Of a stretch of 64,000 bases of DNA, positions 1 through 7,954 are shown in pieces. This stretch comes from Tolypothrix tenuis PCC 7101 (lineage in GTDB: Bacteria; Cyanobacteriota; Cyanobacteriia; Cyanobacteriales; Nostocaceae). The notes beneath the pieces were generated by a model. The model was not told where the DNA came from and did no database searches. It was given only the letters and a program-made list of their open reading frames with translations. Location: NCBI RefSeq assembly GCF_002368295.1, contig NZ_AP018248.1:5278798-5342797 (forward strand). The letters run 5' to 3'. Position 1 is the first letter of the stretch; each line of letters begins with the position of its first letter. The position numbers were made by a program, and so were the translations under genes.

Positions 1-1
1 G

Positions 2-805
2 TCTAAAACAGAACTTGCTCAGGTCAGCTTACCTAAGCCAAATTCTTTGCGATCTGTGGTTTTCAAACGCAGAAATAGAAATAAGGCTAGAAATAGGTTC
101 CAGAGTAAAAGTATACCTAAACAGTCCTTACCTATAGGACTACTGAAGGTATCTAGTTTATGTTTGCCTCTACTGTTGCTAGTTTGGGGTGCTTATGCAT
201 GGTTAGAAGGGAAAGGCGAAAGCTCTACTTCAGCAGAGACTTCTAAATCTTTAACTATCCAACCGCAAGTATCATCTCTGGCAAATACTCAAAGTTTTTC
301 TCAGAAAACTGAAGACCCATTTGTCGCCGCAGTGCGGATTGCTAATCAAGCTTCTGCATTGGGTAAAAAGGCTCTAACACCTGAGCAGAGATTGGAGCTA
401 GCTACTAAATGGCAAGAGGCTTCTGATTTAATGAGTCAGGTTCCAGCAAAACATAGCCGCTATCAGGAAGCGCAAAGCCGCATTCAACTGTATAAGAAAT
501 ATGCAGAAGCTTCTCAATCGATAGCTGCAAAGCCAAAACCCACTCCTACGCCTGGAGTTAAAACTCTTTCTACCCCAGATCCATTTGCAGCTGCAGTGCG
601 GATTGCTAATCAAGCTTCTGCATCTGGGAAAACAGCCGCAAGTTCAGAGCAATGGTCAACTCTAGCAGCGAAATGGCAAGAGGCTTCTGATTTAATGAGT
701 CAGGTTCCAGCAGAACATAGCCGCTATCAAGAAGCGCAAAGTCGCATTCAACTATATAAGAAATTTAGTGAAGCGGCTAAAGTACAAGCTCAAAAAGGTC
801 AGTGA
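2..805 (+). CDS. Membrane protein with two helical repeats, 5' end missing
   Basis: The frame is open to the left edge, so the true start lies outside the window; the first usable start inside is a TTG at 47. From there 252 residues follow: a basic stretch (KRRNRNKARNR), one membrane segment at about residues 31-52, a Ser/Thr-rich linker, then two copies of a roughly 60-residue helical repeat (about 91-155 and 179-243) that share AAVRIANQAS, KWQEASDLMSQVPA and YQEAQSRIQLYKK. The two copies are nearly identical at DNA level with an exact 264-bp offset. A similar arrangement of membrane helix plus alpha-helical repeats is seen in the pseudo-caspase at 32186-34192. The layout suggests a membrane-anchored scaffold, but the function is unknown and the missing N-terminus may carry the catalytic or sensing domain. 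Confidence 0.6.
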   Translation, partial: SKTELAQVSLPKPNSLRSVVFKRRNRNKARNRFQSKSIPKQSLPIGLLKVSSLCLPLLLLVWGAYAWLEGKGESSTSAETSKSLTIQPQVSSLANTQSFSQKTEDPFVAAVRIANQASALGKKALTPEQRLELATKWQEASDLMSQVPAKHSRYQEAQSRIQLYKKYAEASQSIAAKPKPTPTPGVKTLSTPDPFAAAVRIANQASASGKTAASSEQWSTLAAKWQEASDLMSQVPAEHSRYQEAQSRIQLYKKFSEAAKVQAQKGQ

Positions 806-946
806 TGAAATTATCTACTGGTGGGGAATTCACATTCCCCATCTGTCATTTTGATATGCAGAGAAACACCTTTGCAAGAGAGGGTTTCCCATTGTGACTG
901 ATTGACGTAAGAAAACTGCTAAAAGAAGGCGATCGCACTACTTAAT

Positions 947-1222
947 TTATTGATTATACTCAGGTTGAATCATCTGTTTCCATTGCTCAGATCGCTTGCT
1001 CATCAGTGATGGCTGATTCGCAGTCACTTCGATAATTCCAAACATAAAAGCTTCTTCTCCGAACTGCTGATAGTCATCAATGAATTGTTGGTAATCTTTA
1101 CCAAATGAACCCCTTTGCAGTTCTCGTTTATTTGCCTCAAAACGTGACTCAATATTTTCGCTATAACCTATATATCTACGTCCATTGACTTTATTAGTCA
1201 TTATATATACGCCACTTGTCAT
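947..1222 (-). CDS. GIY-YIG nuclease-superfamily protein
   Basis: This is a 91-residue protein opening with GVYIMTNKVNGRRYIGYS, the GIY...YIG core of the GIY-YIG nuclease fold, with the two halves at the expected spacing and an Arg (ESRFEANK) on the following helix. Small stand-alone GIY-YIG proteins of this size occur widely in bacteria; some are homing-type or repair nucleases and many have no assigned role. The conserved Glu expected further C-terminal could be one of those in FGEEAF, but this is not certain. It sits alone between a repeat protein and the LRAT-like gene. Family assignment is firm; biological role is not known. Confidence 0.75.
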   Translation of the reverse strand: MTSGVYIMTNKVNGRRYIGYSENIESRFEANKRELQRGSFGKDYQQFIDDYQQFGEEAFMFGIIEVTANQPSLMSKRSEQWKQMIQPEYNQ

Positions 1223-1322
1223 ATCTAATTATTAGCTCCCATTGGCATACTAAATATCAGAATTATATGGGGTACAAAATATTTATTACAATCGTAATTA
1301 TAATGATGTGAATAGTACGTAG

Positions 1323-1350
1323 GGTGTGTTAGCCTACAGCGTAACACACC
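1323..1350. terminator. GGTGTGTTA/TAACACACC hairpin
   Basis: A perfect 9-bp inverted repeat with a 10-nt loop lies 8 bp beyond the stop of the LRAT-like gene, which is transcribed toward it. The surrounding AGGGTGTGTT...GTAACACACC text is a palindromic unit often dispersed in cyanobacterial genomes. It has no T-tract on the minus strand, so it may be a repeat that also blocks transcription or protects the 3' end rather than a classical terminator. Confidence 0.5.
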
Positions 1351-1358
1351 TTGAATAG

Positions 1359-1910
1359 TTAACCTTCTTCATAATCTGGTTGATCTGAAAATAAATTTGC
1401 AATTCTTTTTCCTAACTCACTTCCCCCAAAACCAGCTGCCAAGCATACGCCAATAATAACTACTTCGGGAAGAGTTAAAGGTAGAACTGCACCTGCAACT
1501 CCTCCTGCTATTGCACCTCCTAAAATGCCTCCGGCTTCTTCTATAAAATTATGTAATTGACCGCATCTTTTTGTACCTGTTTTGCACCAATGTGCAAAGT
1601 GTTCGCAATTATTTCCAAATAAATTATAATCAGGTTCTCCTAGCTTATTTATGGCTCTATCTAAGACTAAATTATTATAATAACAAGAACCTTTTTTATA
1701 TTGAACTACATAAATATTATGTCCTTTTGCAAATTTTTCAAATGATACTCCTCTGATTTGACCTCTTTTGAATTTTCCTTCAAAATGAATTACAACATTA
1801 TGATAAATTTTATTTTTATATGGAATATCGCCACAATATATTCCATGATGATCGTGAGTTCCACAACGATAGAAAATGTGGTCACCTGGAATAATATCAA
1901 CTGAATTCAT
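1359..1910 (-). CDS. LRAT-domain (NlpC/P60-like) protein with glycine-rich tail
   Basis: The 183-residue product has an N-terminal LRAT/H-box papain-like domain: PGDHIFYRCG, then HHGIYCG carrying the catalytic His (about residue 22), FEKFAKG, and NLFGNNCEHFAHWC, where NCEHF is the classic LRAT motif with the nucleophilic Cys (about residue 102). A hydrophobic Gly/Ala-rich segment follows (GGILGGAIAGGVAGAVLPL and VVIIGVCLAAGFGG), probably membrane-inserting. LRAT-like bacterial proteins are thought to be acyltransferases or amidases/peptidases; the substrate cannot be told. The C-terminal glycine-zipper-like hydrophobic region resembles those of the two unknown operon proteins at 4497-7059. 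The gene is visibly A/T-rich and stands alone. Confidence 0.8.
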   Translation of the reverse strand: MNSVDIIPGDHIFYRCGTHDHHGIYCGDIPYKNKIYHNVVIHFEGKFKRGQIRGVSFEKFAKGHNIYVVQYKKGSCYYNNLVLDRAINKLGEPDYNLFGNNCEHFAHWCKTGTKRCGQLHNFIEEAGGILGGAIAGGVAGAVLPLTLPEVVIIGVCLAAGFGGSELGKRIANLFSDQPDYEEG

Positions 1911-1922
1911 GTTATTTAAATT

Positions 1923-1945
1923 CTAAGTATTGCTTTAATACTTAG
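1923..1945. promoter_or_regulatory. Palindrome before the LRAT-like gene
   Basis: CTAAGTATT and AATACTTAG form a perfect 9-bp inverted repeat around a 5-nt loop, 12 bp upstream of the ATG at 1910. It could be an operator for a dimeric repressor, or a 5'-UTR hairpin that would shade the ribosome binding site. No regulator is identified. Confidence 0.35.
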
Positions 1946-2033
1946 ATTACCCACTTTTTAAAAGAGATATATAATATAATTTTAAATTTATGAGCAAAAA
2001 AGAAAGGCTTTATTAAAGTTTGTATATTGCTTT

Positions 2034-2063
2034 TGTAGAGACGCAAAATGGCGCGTCTCTACA
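2034..2063. terminator. TGTAGAGACGC hairpin after nadA
   Basis: TGTAGAGACGC and GCGTCTCTACA form a perfect 11-bp stem with an 8-nt loop, 16 bp past the nadA stop (minus strand). The arms belong to the GAGACGCG-type dispersed palindromes also seen at 37713 and 52699, so this is both a repeat and a likely transcription end point for nadA. Confidence 0.5.
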
Positions 2064-2079
2064 ATTTATCTAAACATAC

Positions 2080-3054
2080 CTAAACACTCATTTCTAACAT
2101 CCGTTGCATTGGGCGCAACGCTGCTAAACGTATCTCCTCAGACATGGTGATTTCGGGAGTACGATTTTTCATTGCCAAATACACTTTTTCTAAGGTATTT
2201 AAGCGCATAAACGGACATTCATTGCAATTACAGTTATTAATTGGTGGCGCAGGAATAAACCGCTTTTGGGGAGCTAGTTTTTGCATTTGGTGAATGATAC
2301 CTGGCTCTGTAGCCACGATAAATTCCTGTGCAGGGCTGTTTTGACAATATGTTAGTAAAGCTGCTGTAGAACCGATATAGTTAGCGTGGCGCAAAATGCT
2401 AGTTTCGCATTCTGGGTGTGCGATCGCCTCCGCTTCGGGATGGGCAATTTTTAACTGGACAATTTTCTTTTCCGAGAAAGTTTCATGCACAATGCAGCTA
2501 CCGTCCCAAAGCACCATATCTCGTCCGGTTTGCTCCATGACATAGCGCCCCAAATTGCGATCGGGGGCAAAAATAATGGGCTGGTCTTTCGGTATTTGCT
2601 GCACAATCTTCACAGCATTCGAACTGGTGCAGATAATATCGCTCATGGCTTTAATATCTGCAGAACAGTTAATATAAGAAACCACTAGATGATCGGGATG
2701 GGCGGCTTTAAAAGCTGCAAACGCCTCCGCTGGACAACTATCTGCTAAAGAACAACCAGCATTTAAATCTGGTAGCAGTACCAATTTATCAGGATTTAGT
2801 ATCTTTGCTGTTTCTGCCATGAAGTGAACACCAGCAAAAACAATTGTATCTGCATTGGTATTAGCTGCAGCTCTGGCTAGTTGTAATGAATCCCCAATAA
2901 AGTCTGCAATATCCTGGATATCTGGCTCTTGATAGTAATGGGCTAAAATCACTGCGTTGAGTTCTTTTTTGAGACTCTCAATCGCCGCAAATAAATCCAG
3001 TGGTAGTACACCCGGATGGGTGGTTTCTCGATCAACAAGTGCAGTGTTAAACAC
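2080..3054 (-). CDS. nadA: Quinolinate synthase A
   Basis: NadA condenses iminoaspartate with dihydroxyacetone phosphate to make quinolinate in cytoplasmic de novo NAD synthesis. The 324-residue length is typical. Visible family motifs are ILAHYYQ near residue 38, DSLQLAR, FAGVHFMAETAKIL, the [4Fe-4S] ligands in NAGCSLADSC and the C-terminal NCNCNECPFM cluster, and HPECE. The gene stands alone; neither nadB nor nadC is in the window. Two 22-bp direct repeats lie 47-90 bp upstream of the ATG, and a strong hairpin lies just downstream. Nothing appears truncated. Confidence 0.95.
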   Translation of the reverse strand: MFNTALVDRETTHPGVLPLDLFAAIESLKKELNAVILAHYYQEPDIQDIADFIGDSLQLARAAANTNADTIVFAGVHFMAETAKILNPDKLVLLPDLNAGCSLADSCPAEAFAAFKAAHPDHLVVSYINCSADIKAMSDIICTSSNAVKIVQQIPKDQPIIFAPDRNLGRYVMEQTGRDMVLWDGSCIVHETFSEKKIVQLKIAHPEAEAIAHPECETSILRHANYIGSTAALLTYCQNSPAQEFIVATEPGIIHQMQKLAPQKRFIPAPPINNCNCNECPFMRLNTLEKVYLAMKNRTPEITMSEEIRLAALRPMQRMLEMSV

Positions 3055-3100
3055 AATTAGGGGTTAGTTAAAGTTGCAAGTATTTATGCTGTGGATTAAT

Positions 3101-3144
3101 TATAGTAGTTTTTACCAAAAAATATAGTGGTTTTTACCAAAAAT
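3101..3144 (-). promoter_or_regulatory. Two tandem 22-bp direct repeats upstream of nadA
   Basis: TATAGTAGTTTTTACCAAAA at 3101 and TATAGTGGTTTTTACCAAAA at 3123 are consecutive copies of a 22-bp unit, about two helical turns apart on the same DNA face, 47-90 bp before the nadA ATG. Tandem helically phased repeats at this place are typical of a repressor or activator site. Which NAD regulator, if any, would bind is not known. Confidence 0.4.
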
Positions 3145-3281
3145 CGTAGAAGCTTTATAGAAACTCTATCCTTGGACATAGCATATTGGTATGGTTTTGG
3201 GGAAAAGGTTAAAGGTTTTTTCTTCCCCTTTTCCCATTCCCCTTTTTTCCCTTAACCGACAAGTGTTGGTTTCTTTCCCAT

Positions 3282-3306
3282 CCCCAATGCCCAATGCCCC
3301 ATACCC
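3282..3306. repeat. CCCAATG-type short tandem repeat
   Basis: A run of CCCCAATGCCCAATGCCCC followed by a slightly varied unit. The same family occurs at 11470, 35057 and 56299. It provides an ATG at 3294 that extends the downstream reading frame artificially. Confidence 0.7.
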
Positions 3307-3377
3307 AGAGTTTTGACAATTTATGTCCAAAATCTGCTGAGTTGCCTATCCTAAAAGTAGACGGCAAGGACAGTGGC

Positions 3378-4307
3378 ATGACCAGTGAGATAACAGAATC
3401 AATAAACCTGAAAATAGCTGTAGTTGGCGACGTTCACGACCAATGGGAAGAAGAAGATGGTATTGCACTCAAGCATTTGGGTGTGGACTTAGTGCTGTTT
3501 GTGGGAGATTTTGGCAATGAGTCAGTGGAAGTGGTAAGAGCGATCGCTTCTGTTGATATTCCCAAAGCCGCCGTAATGGGCAACCACGATGCATGGTACA
3601 CTGCCACGGAATGGGGACGGAAAAAATGTCCCTACGATCGCACTAAGGAAGACTGGGTACAAGAACAACTTGATTTATTAGGTTCCGCCCATGTTGGTTA
3701 TAGTAAGCTAGATTTTCCGCAATGGAATTTAACAGTAGTCGGAGGTCGTCCCTTTAGTTGGGGTGGGCCAGAATGGAGATTTGCTGACATCTGCAAAGAA
3801 CGTTACGGTGTCAACGATTTTGAAGAATCAGCAAATAAAATTATGGCTGCGGTCAAAAGTGCTGCCTACGACACGATTATTTTTGTGGGACACAATGGCC
3901 CTAGTGGATTAGGCGATCGCCCTGAAGACCCCTGTGGTAAAGACTGGCTCCCCATTGGCGGCGATTTTGGCGATCCAGATTTTGGCGAAGCAATTTCCCA
4001 GGCTCTCAACGCTGGTAAAACTGTTCCTCTGGTGACATTTGGACATATGCACCATAGCCTACGACACACCAAAAAAGAGCTACGCAAGCCACTGCTGAAA
4101 AGCCCAGAAGGGATATTTTACTTGAATGCGGCTAGCGTACCCAGGATAGTAGAAATTCAAGGCAACAAGCGGCGGAATTTTTCCCTAGTCTCCCTAGAGG
4201 CGGGTGTAGTGTCGCAAATCTCACTAGTTTGGGTAGGCAATGATTACCAGATAGTCTCAGAAGAAATTTTTTACGAGCGATCGCGTCCAGTAGTGCAATC
4301 TGCGTAG
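3378..4307 (+). CDS. Cyanobacterial metallophosphoesterase (TIGR04168-like)
   Basis: A calcineurin-like phosphoesterase of about 309 residues. The metal-binding signature is complete: VVGDVHDQW (DxH), LFVGDFGNE (GD), MGNHDAW (GNHD), FVGHNGPSG (GH) and TFGHMHHSL (GHxH). The start at 3378 (MTSEITESIN) is chosen because the frame upstream to 3294 runs through a CCCAATG tandem repeat and does not look like coding sequence. Homologues are widespread in cyanobacteria and plants' chloroplast lineage, with unknown substrate. It is followed by tRNA-Ser. Family is sure, substrate is not. Confidence 0.88.
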   Translation: MTSEITESINLKIAVVGDVHDQWEEEDGIALKHLGVDLVLFVGDFGNESVEVVRAIASVDIPKAAVMGNHDAWYTATEWGRKKCPYDRTKEDWVQEQLDLLGSAHVGYSKLDFPQWNLTVVGGRPFSWGGPEWRFADICKERYGVNDFEESANKIMAAVKSAAYDTIIFVGHNGPSGLGDRPEDPCGKDWLPIGGDFGDPDFGEAISQALNAGKTVPLVTFGHMHHSLRHTKKELRKPLLKSPEGIFYLNAASVPRIVEIQGNKRRNFSLVSLEAGVVSQISLVWVGNDYQIVSEEIFYERSRPVVQSA

Positions 4308-4390
4308 ATGATGAGATATAGTGTTATCTGTCAGCTTTTGTGCTAATCTAGAAAAGGCTTTGCACCAATAAAAAAGCTAGACAGTTTACT

Positions 4391-4475
4391 GGAGAGGTGG
4401 CAGAGTGGTCGATTGCGTCCGACTTGAAATCGGATGAAGTGAAAGCTTCCGGGAGTTCGAATCTCCCCCTCTCCG
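4391..4475 (+). tRNA. tRNA-Ser(UGA)
   Basis: An 85-nt class II cloverleaf: acceptor GGAGAGG pairs with CCTCTCC, the anticodon stem TCCGA/TCGGA encloses CTTGAAA with anticodon TGA, a long variable arm (GAAGT...GCTTC) is present and the T arm reads GGGAGTTCGAATCTCCC. The discriminator is G and CCA is not encoded. It marks the left edge of the accessory block that begins 22 bp further on. Confidence 0.96.
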
Positions 4476-4496
4476 TTTTTCAGATAAGGTAACAAT

Positions 4497-5921
4497 TTAA
4501 AGAATTAGAGATTGATCTGAATTCGTCATAAACTGATCAAACTCTTGAAAGTTTTCAAATTGTAGTTTTTTGCCTAAATTTTCGGCAAACTCCGCTAGAG
4601 CTTGAGTTGTAGATTCTATATTATTCGACGTTAATCCTGCATCTATTGCAGCAAAATAGGCATCAAATTCCATACAACGAGCCTGGAAGTTAGTTTCAAA
4701 AAGATGCTCAAACTCAGCTTGTTGTTGTTCCATAGCTTTACAAGCTGCTTGGCACATAGCCACGACTCGTTCAGCTTCTGCTTCTGCCAGACGAGCCTGT
4801 TTAAAAATAGCGGCAGCAGATTGATATATACTCGCAGCTATAAGATAGCCTGCCATACTTCCTACTATTGCGCCGACAGGGCCAAAAATAGCTCCTGCTG
4901 CTGTACCTGCATACAGACTATAAGTAGTACAGGTTCCAGTCTGACCGACTTTTTGTATTAACTCTTCAGTTGTAATTTCTCCTTTAGCAAAGCTGTAGAC
5001 AGAGGCTCCAACATCAATTACACCAGCAGCAATAGTAACCGCAACATTGGATTTAGCTAATGCCTTAATACCTAGCTTAGTAGCTCCATACCTGATGAGC
5101 GTACCTCCTACACCTGTAGTACCACCACGCAGTCCAGATTTACCTGCATCTTTAACAGTGCTAAAAATCGCATCTTCGACAGTGTTTTCGCCGTGTAAAA
5201 CGGCTATGCTGTTTTTTACTGCTGAAATTACTCCACCAACTACGAATCCTGCAACTGCTGCGTTAGCTCCTGTAACGGCTGCTTCTTTAGCAACAAACTT
5301 TGCTTCGGTAATAGCTGCGTAAATATCAGGCTTTTTAGCAGCCCAAAGGTTTTCTTCATAAGATGTACCTTCTGACTGTATTTTCTCTGCTTTCAGTCTA
5401 TCTGTAGTATTTTTAGCTGTATCTGCATATTCTTCTGCTTTGATAGTTCCGGATTGTGCGCGGTTTTCAGCTAGTTGCCTCACCTTCTCAGCATTACCAT
5501 CAGGCACTAGTTTCTGCATTCCCTGATACTTTTGATTGCTGAGAGCATGAGTCAAGTTACTAGCTTTATCCATAGACTTAGCTTGAACTTCTTCGATAAC
5601 TAAATCACCCTTCTTAATCAAGATATCAGCAACAGCGTGAGGTTCACCTTCAGCAGCTGTTACAACTGCCTTGAGCGGGGAACTGTTTAAAGCAGCATCC
5701 GCATTAAATTTAGCTGCTTCTATATATTCAAATAGATTACCTTGTGAAATTTTAGGGTCAACGGCTCCCAACTTTTCAGCAGCAATTGTGAATAAATCCA
5801 TCCCTTGCTTTATGGCATCTGTTGCTGCTGCATTTTGTTGAGCTTCTACAGCACCGTAAATACCAGATGCAAAAGATGTTGCAGAATAAACTGATTCTTG
5901 ATTTTGGGCTTTCTTAGGCAT
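4497..5921 (-). CDS. Unrecognised protein: possible PD-(D/E)XK domain plus glycine-rich membrane region
   Basis: I do not recognise this 474-residue family. Start ATG 5921 is preferred over TTG 5933. Residues about 60-135 read as a possible restriction-endonuclease-like fold: a helix with Glu (LFEYIEAAKFN, E65), then ADILIKKGDLVIEEVQAKS, where D99 and the Q113-A-K115 pair would make a D...(E/Q)xK active site. A polar helical region follows, then Gly/Ala-rich hydrophobic stretches near 215-240 and 330-360 (AGTAAGAIFGPVGAIVGS) that could enter a membrane, and a helical C-terminus. It is the last gene of a minus-strand operon behind ZorA/ZorB-like motor genes, 136 bp after the 333-aa gene, where effector genes lie in known Zorya operons. 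No HIP1 site was seen inside it. A role as effector is inference. Confidence 0.8.
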   Translation of the reverse strand: MPKKAQNQESVYSATSFASGIYGAVEAQQNAAATDAIKQGMDLFTIAAEKLGAVDPKISQGNLFEYIEAAKFNADAALNSSPLKAVVTAAEGEPHAVADILIKKGDLVIEEVQAKSMDKASNLTHALSNQKYQGMQKLVPDGNAEKVRQLAENRAQSGTIKAEEYADTAKNTTDRLKAEKIQSEGTSYEENLWAAKKPDIYAAITEAKFVAKEAAVTGANAAVAGFVVGGVISAVKNSIAVLHGENTVEDAIFSTVKDAGKSGLRGGTTGVGGTLIRYGATKLGIKALAKSNVAVTIAAGVIDVGASVYSFAKGEITTEELIQKVGQTGTCTTYSLYAGTAAGAIFGPVGAIVGSMAGYLIAASIYQSAAAIFKQARLAEAEAERVVAMCQAACKAMEQQQAEFEHLFETNFQARCMEFDAYFAAIDAGLTSNNIESTTQALAEFAENLGKKLQFENFQEFDQFMTNSDQSLIL

Positions 5922-6057
5922 TTTTGATACCAATAAAATGGGAGTTTTTTAGTAAAAAATTATAGGCAGAAAAAACAAAACTCCCAACTTAAAAGCTTTA
6001 TCATAGTTAGGAGTAATTGAGGCTACAAATTACAGCTATTTAGCCATCATTAATAAA

Positions 6058-7059
6058 TTAGGATTGACCTAAGAATGACTGTCCTTGCTTTAAAGCTTTA
6101 TTGGAGCTTTCATCCAAAGCCCCATCTTTGGTGAGTAGTGGAGTTTCTAGTAAAAGCTTTAGAACTTGAGCAAACTGAACGGTGAGATATACTTGATGTT
6201 TTTGTGACTGATTATATTTAACAAAATCTGTACCTGCGGCAAGAATTGTACTTTCCAAACCATCTAGTACGGGTGTCATAGCTGTTGACAGTCGCATGAT
6301 GACTTCATCAAATTTTGTGGCTACTTTGGTGATGGCATCTAAAACACTAATAGCCTTTTCCATTTCTTTTGCCATATTATCTGCTTCTACTTTATAGCTG
6401 CGAGCCTTTGCTAGATTTTCACTCGCTTTTGCAGCCATTAACATACCACCAACAGCTAAGACGGGGCCTGCTACTATTCCACCAAGGACAGCCATACCTC
6501 CAGCCATACCAAATCCACCAGCAGCGATTGAGCCTCCGCCAAACCATGCCAGAGTAGCATTAGTGGCGGCAGCACCTGCAAGCGTACTAATCGCAGTCCC
6601 GGTTGATGCAGAGGCAAACATCATAACACCCCCGTAACTAGCAATTCCTGCTAATGCTCCTGCTCCAACTGCACCAGCTCCTCCTACGACCACTTCGTGC
6701 GCTTTTAATGCAATATCTCTCATCTGAGCTAATTCATCCCTAGTAAAATTAGCTGCGTTAAACTCATCTGTATTCGCTTGTCCGGTTAACTCAACGTTTT
6801 TTAATTGCTCATAAAGCTTCACGAAACGTCCAAGTTGTGTATCCCAGACTTCCAATTTAAGTTGTCCTAAATGCTCTAGTGTTTCGGTTGTTACTTGTCG
6901 TGAAGACTTTAATTTATTTTCTGCACGCTCATAAACTGCCTGTGCGTCACGCTGTAAATCCTTGGCTTTTGAGTTATCTGAGTAAGCATCTACTCCTTTT
7001 TTAGCTCCAAATAAGCCTGCTCCTAAAGCTGCTGCACCAAGAATAAAAGGTAGAACCAT
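6058..7059 (-). CDS. Unrecognised coiled-coil protein with glycine-zipper hydrophobic core
   Basis: 333 residues, family not recognised. It opens with a short hydrophobic Gly/Ala stretch (LGAAALGAGLFGAKKG), then a charged coiled coil (about 30-125), a long Gly/Ala-rich hydrophobic block (about 125-213: VVVGGAGAVGAGALAGIA, GGGSIAAGGFGMAGGMAVLG), and a second helical region (about 215-325). The block's small-residue GxxxG spacing resembles glycine-zipper, pore-forming or membrane-bending segments. It lies third in the motor operon, 157 bp after the OmpA-domain gene. Plausible jobs are a membrane effector or an adaptor between motor and nuclease-like protein; the sequence does not decide. Confidence 0.8.
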   Translation of the reverse strand: MVLPFILGAAALGAGLFGAKKGVDAYSDNSKAKDLQRDAQAVYERAENKLKSSRQVTTETLEHLGQLKLEVWDTQLGRFVKLYEQLKNVELTGQANTDEFNAANFTRDELAQMRDIALKAHEVVVGGAGAVGAGALAGIASYGGVMMFASASTGTAISTLAGAAATNATLAWFGGGSIAAGGFGMAGGMAVLGGIVAGPVLAVGGMLMAAKASENLAKARSYKVEADNMAKEMEKAISVLDAITKVATKFDEVIMRLSTAMTPVLDGLESTILAAGTDFVKYNQSQKHQVYLTVQFAQVLKLLLETPLLTKDGALDESSNKALKQGQSFLGQS

Positions 7060-7216
7060 GTTTACTTCACTAATTAAATCGTTATATTTATAATTCCCAA
7101 CGAAAAAATAATTTTCTAAATATTTATACGTATTTAATATGTACTAAAATCGACAAAGAATTAGCTCTAGCAAGATTTTGTGCCATGATTGAAAATTTTT
7201 GCAGGAATCATAGGTA

Positions 7217-7933
7217 TTAGCGGTTATTCCCTGGGGTTTTATACTGTCCCAATTGCGCGAAGCGAATTTCAATCCGCCGGCGCTTGGGGTTATCCCTTCT
7301 GTCTGGTGGCGCAAATCCTTGATCGTCTGGTAGCAGTAATTGTGCCGCAGAATAGGCTCTAAACTTTAGCCGTTTGAAAAGTCCAGATTTTCTTTGACGT
7401 TGAACATTTTGCAGTTCTTTCACTACTGCTAAGGCGCGCATTAAACCCAAATCAGCATTAGAACCTGGGCAAAGAATAGACACATCTTTATTATGAGTAG
7501 CGACTTCTTCTAATTTTGTATCTAAATTACCGCCGTTGCGATCGCTACAATTTAAAGAACCTACTTCTTCTCCATCTGTATGCCCAATTACTTCAATAAC
7601 ATCTACTTTTTTATTACTATTTTCAATTTGCTTAATATTATTTTCAATTTCTTTTAAAATTATGCCATTTTGATTAATATCTTTTTTCAAATTCTGTGGT
7701 AAAACTGCGCTACCTGACTTAAACTCATATTTTTCTGCTGGTAGTTCTATGATGGTTGGTTTCTCTTCATCACCAGTTGATATCCGAGAATCATTTATAC
7801 TTTTTGAGTTTCTCGCTATCACTAATAATAATAGCAAGGTAATTATCATAAAAGCATTAGACATTAAGTCTGTAAAAGAAGTCCAGATACTAAAGGTGTC
7901 ATTTATTGGTAAACTTCTTGTTCTTCTCCGCAT
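7217..7933 (-). CDS. ZorB/MotB-like stator protein with OmpA domain
   Basis: 238 residues: a basic N-terminus (MRRRTRS), a single membrane helix at about 20-42 beginning FTDLMSNAFMII, with Asp22 at the place of the proton-carrying Asp of MotB and ZorB, a linker, and a C-terminal OmpA-like peptidoglycan-binding domain (EVIGHTDGEE near 115, RALAVVKEL, and RRRIEIRF at the end). GGAG lies 10 nt before the ATG. The start is 21 bp after the ZorA-like gene, so the two are surely co-expressed. Compared with flagellar MotB, the first-helix motif and short tail fit ZorB better, and no flagellar gene is nearby. A Tol/Exb-type role elsewhere is the main alternative. Confidence 0.85.
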   Translation of the reverse strand: MRRRTRSLPINDTFSIWTSFTDLMSNAFMIITLLLLLVIARNSKSINDSRISTGDEEKPTIIELPAEKYEFKSGSAVLPQNLKKDINQNGIILKEIENNIKQIENSNKKVDVIEVIGHTDGEEVGSLNCSDRNGGNLDTKLEEVATHNKDVSILCPGSNADLGLMRALAVVKELQNVQRQRKSGLFKRLKFRAYSAAQLLLPDDQGFAPPDRRDNPKRRRIEIRFAQLGQYKTPGNNR

Positions 7934-7954
7934 ATTTAAATTTCTCCATTGAGG

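Noticed and set aside
2485..2688. 67-aa open frame antisense to nadA
   Set aside because: Lies wholly within nadA with no motif.
4391..4475. Integration site duplicate of the tRNA-Ser 3' end
   Set aside because: I looked for a second copy of the GGGAGTTCGAATCTCCC text to about 13.4 kb and did not find one by eye.
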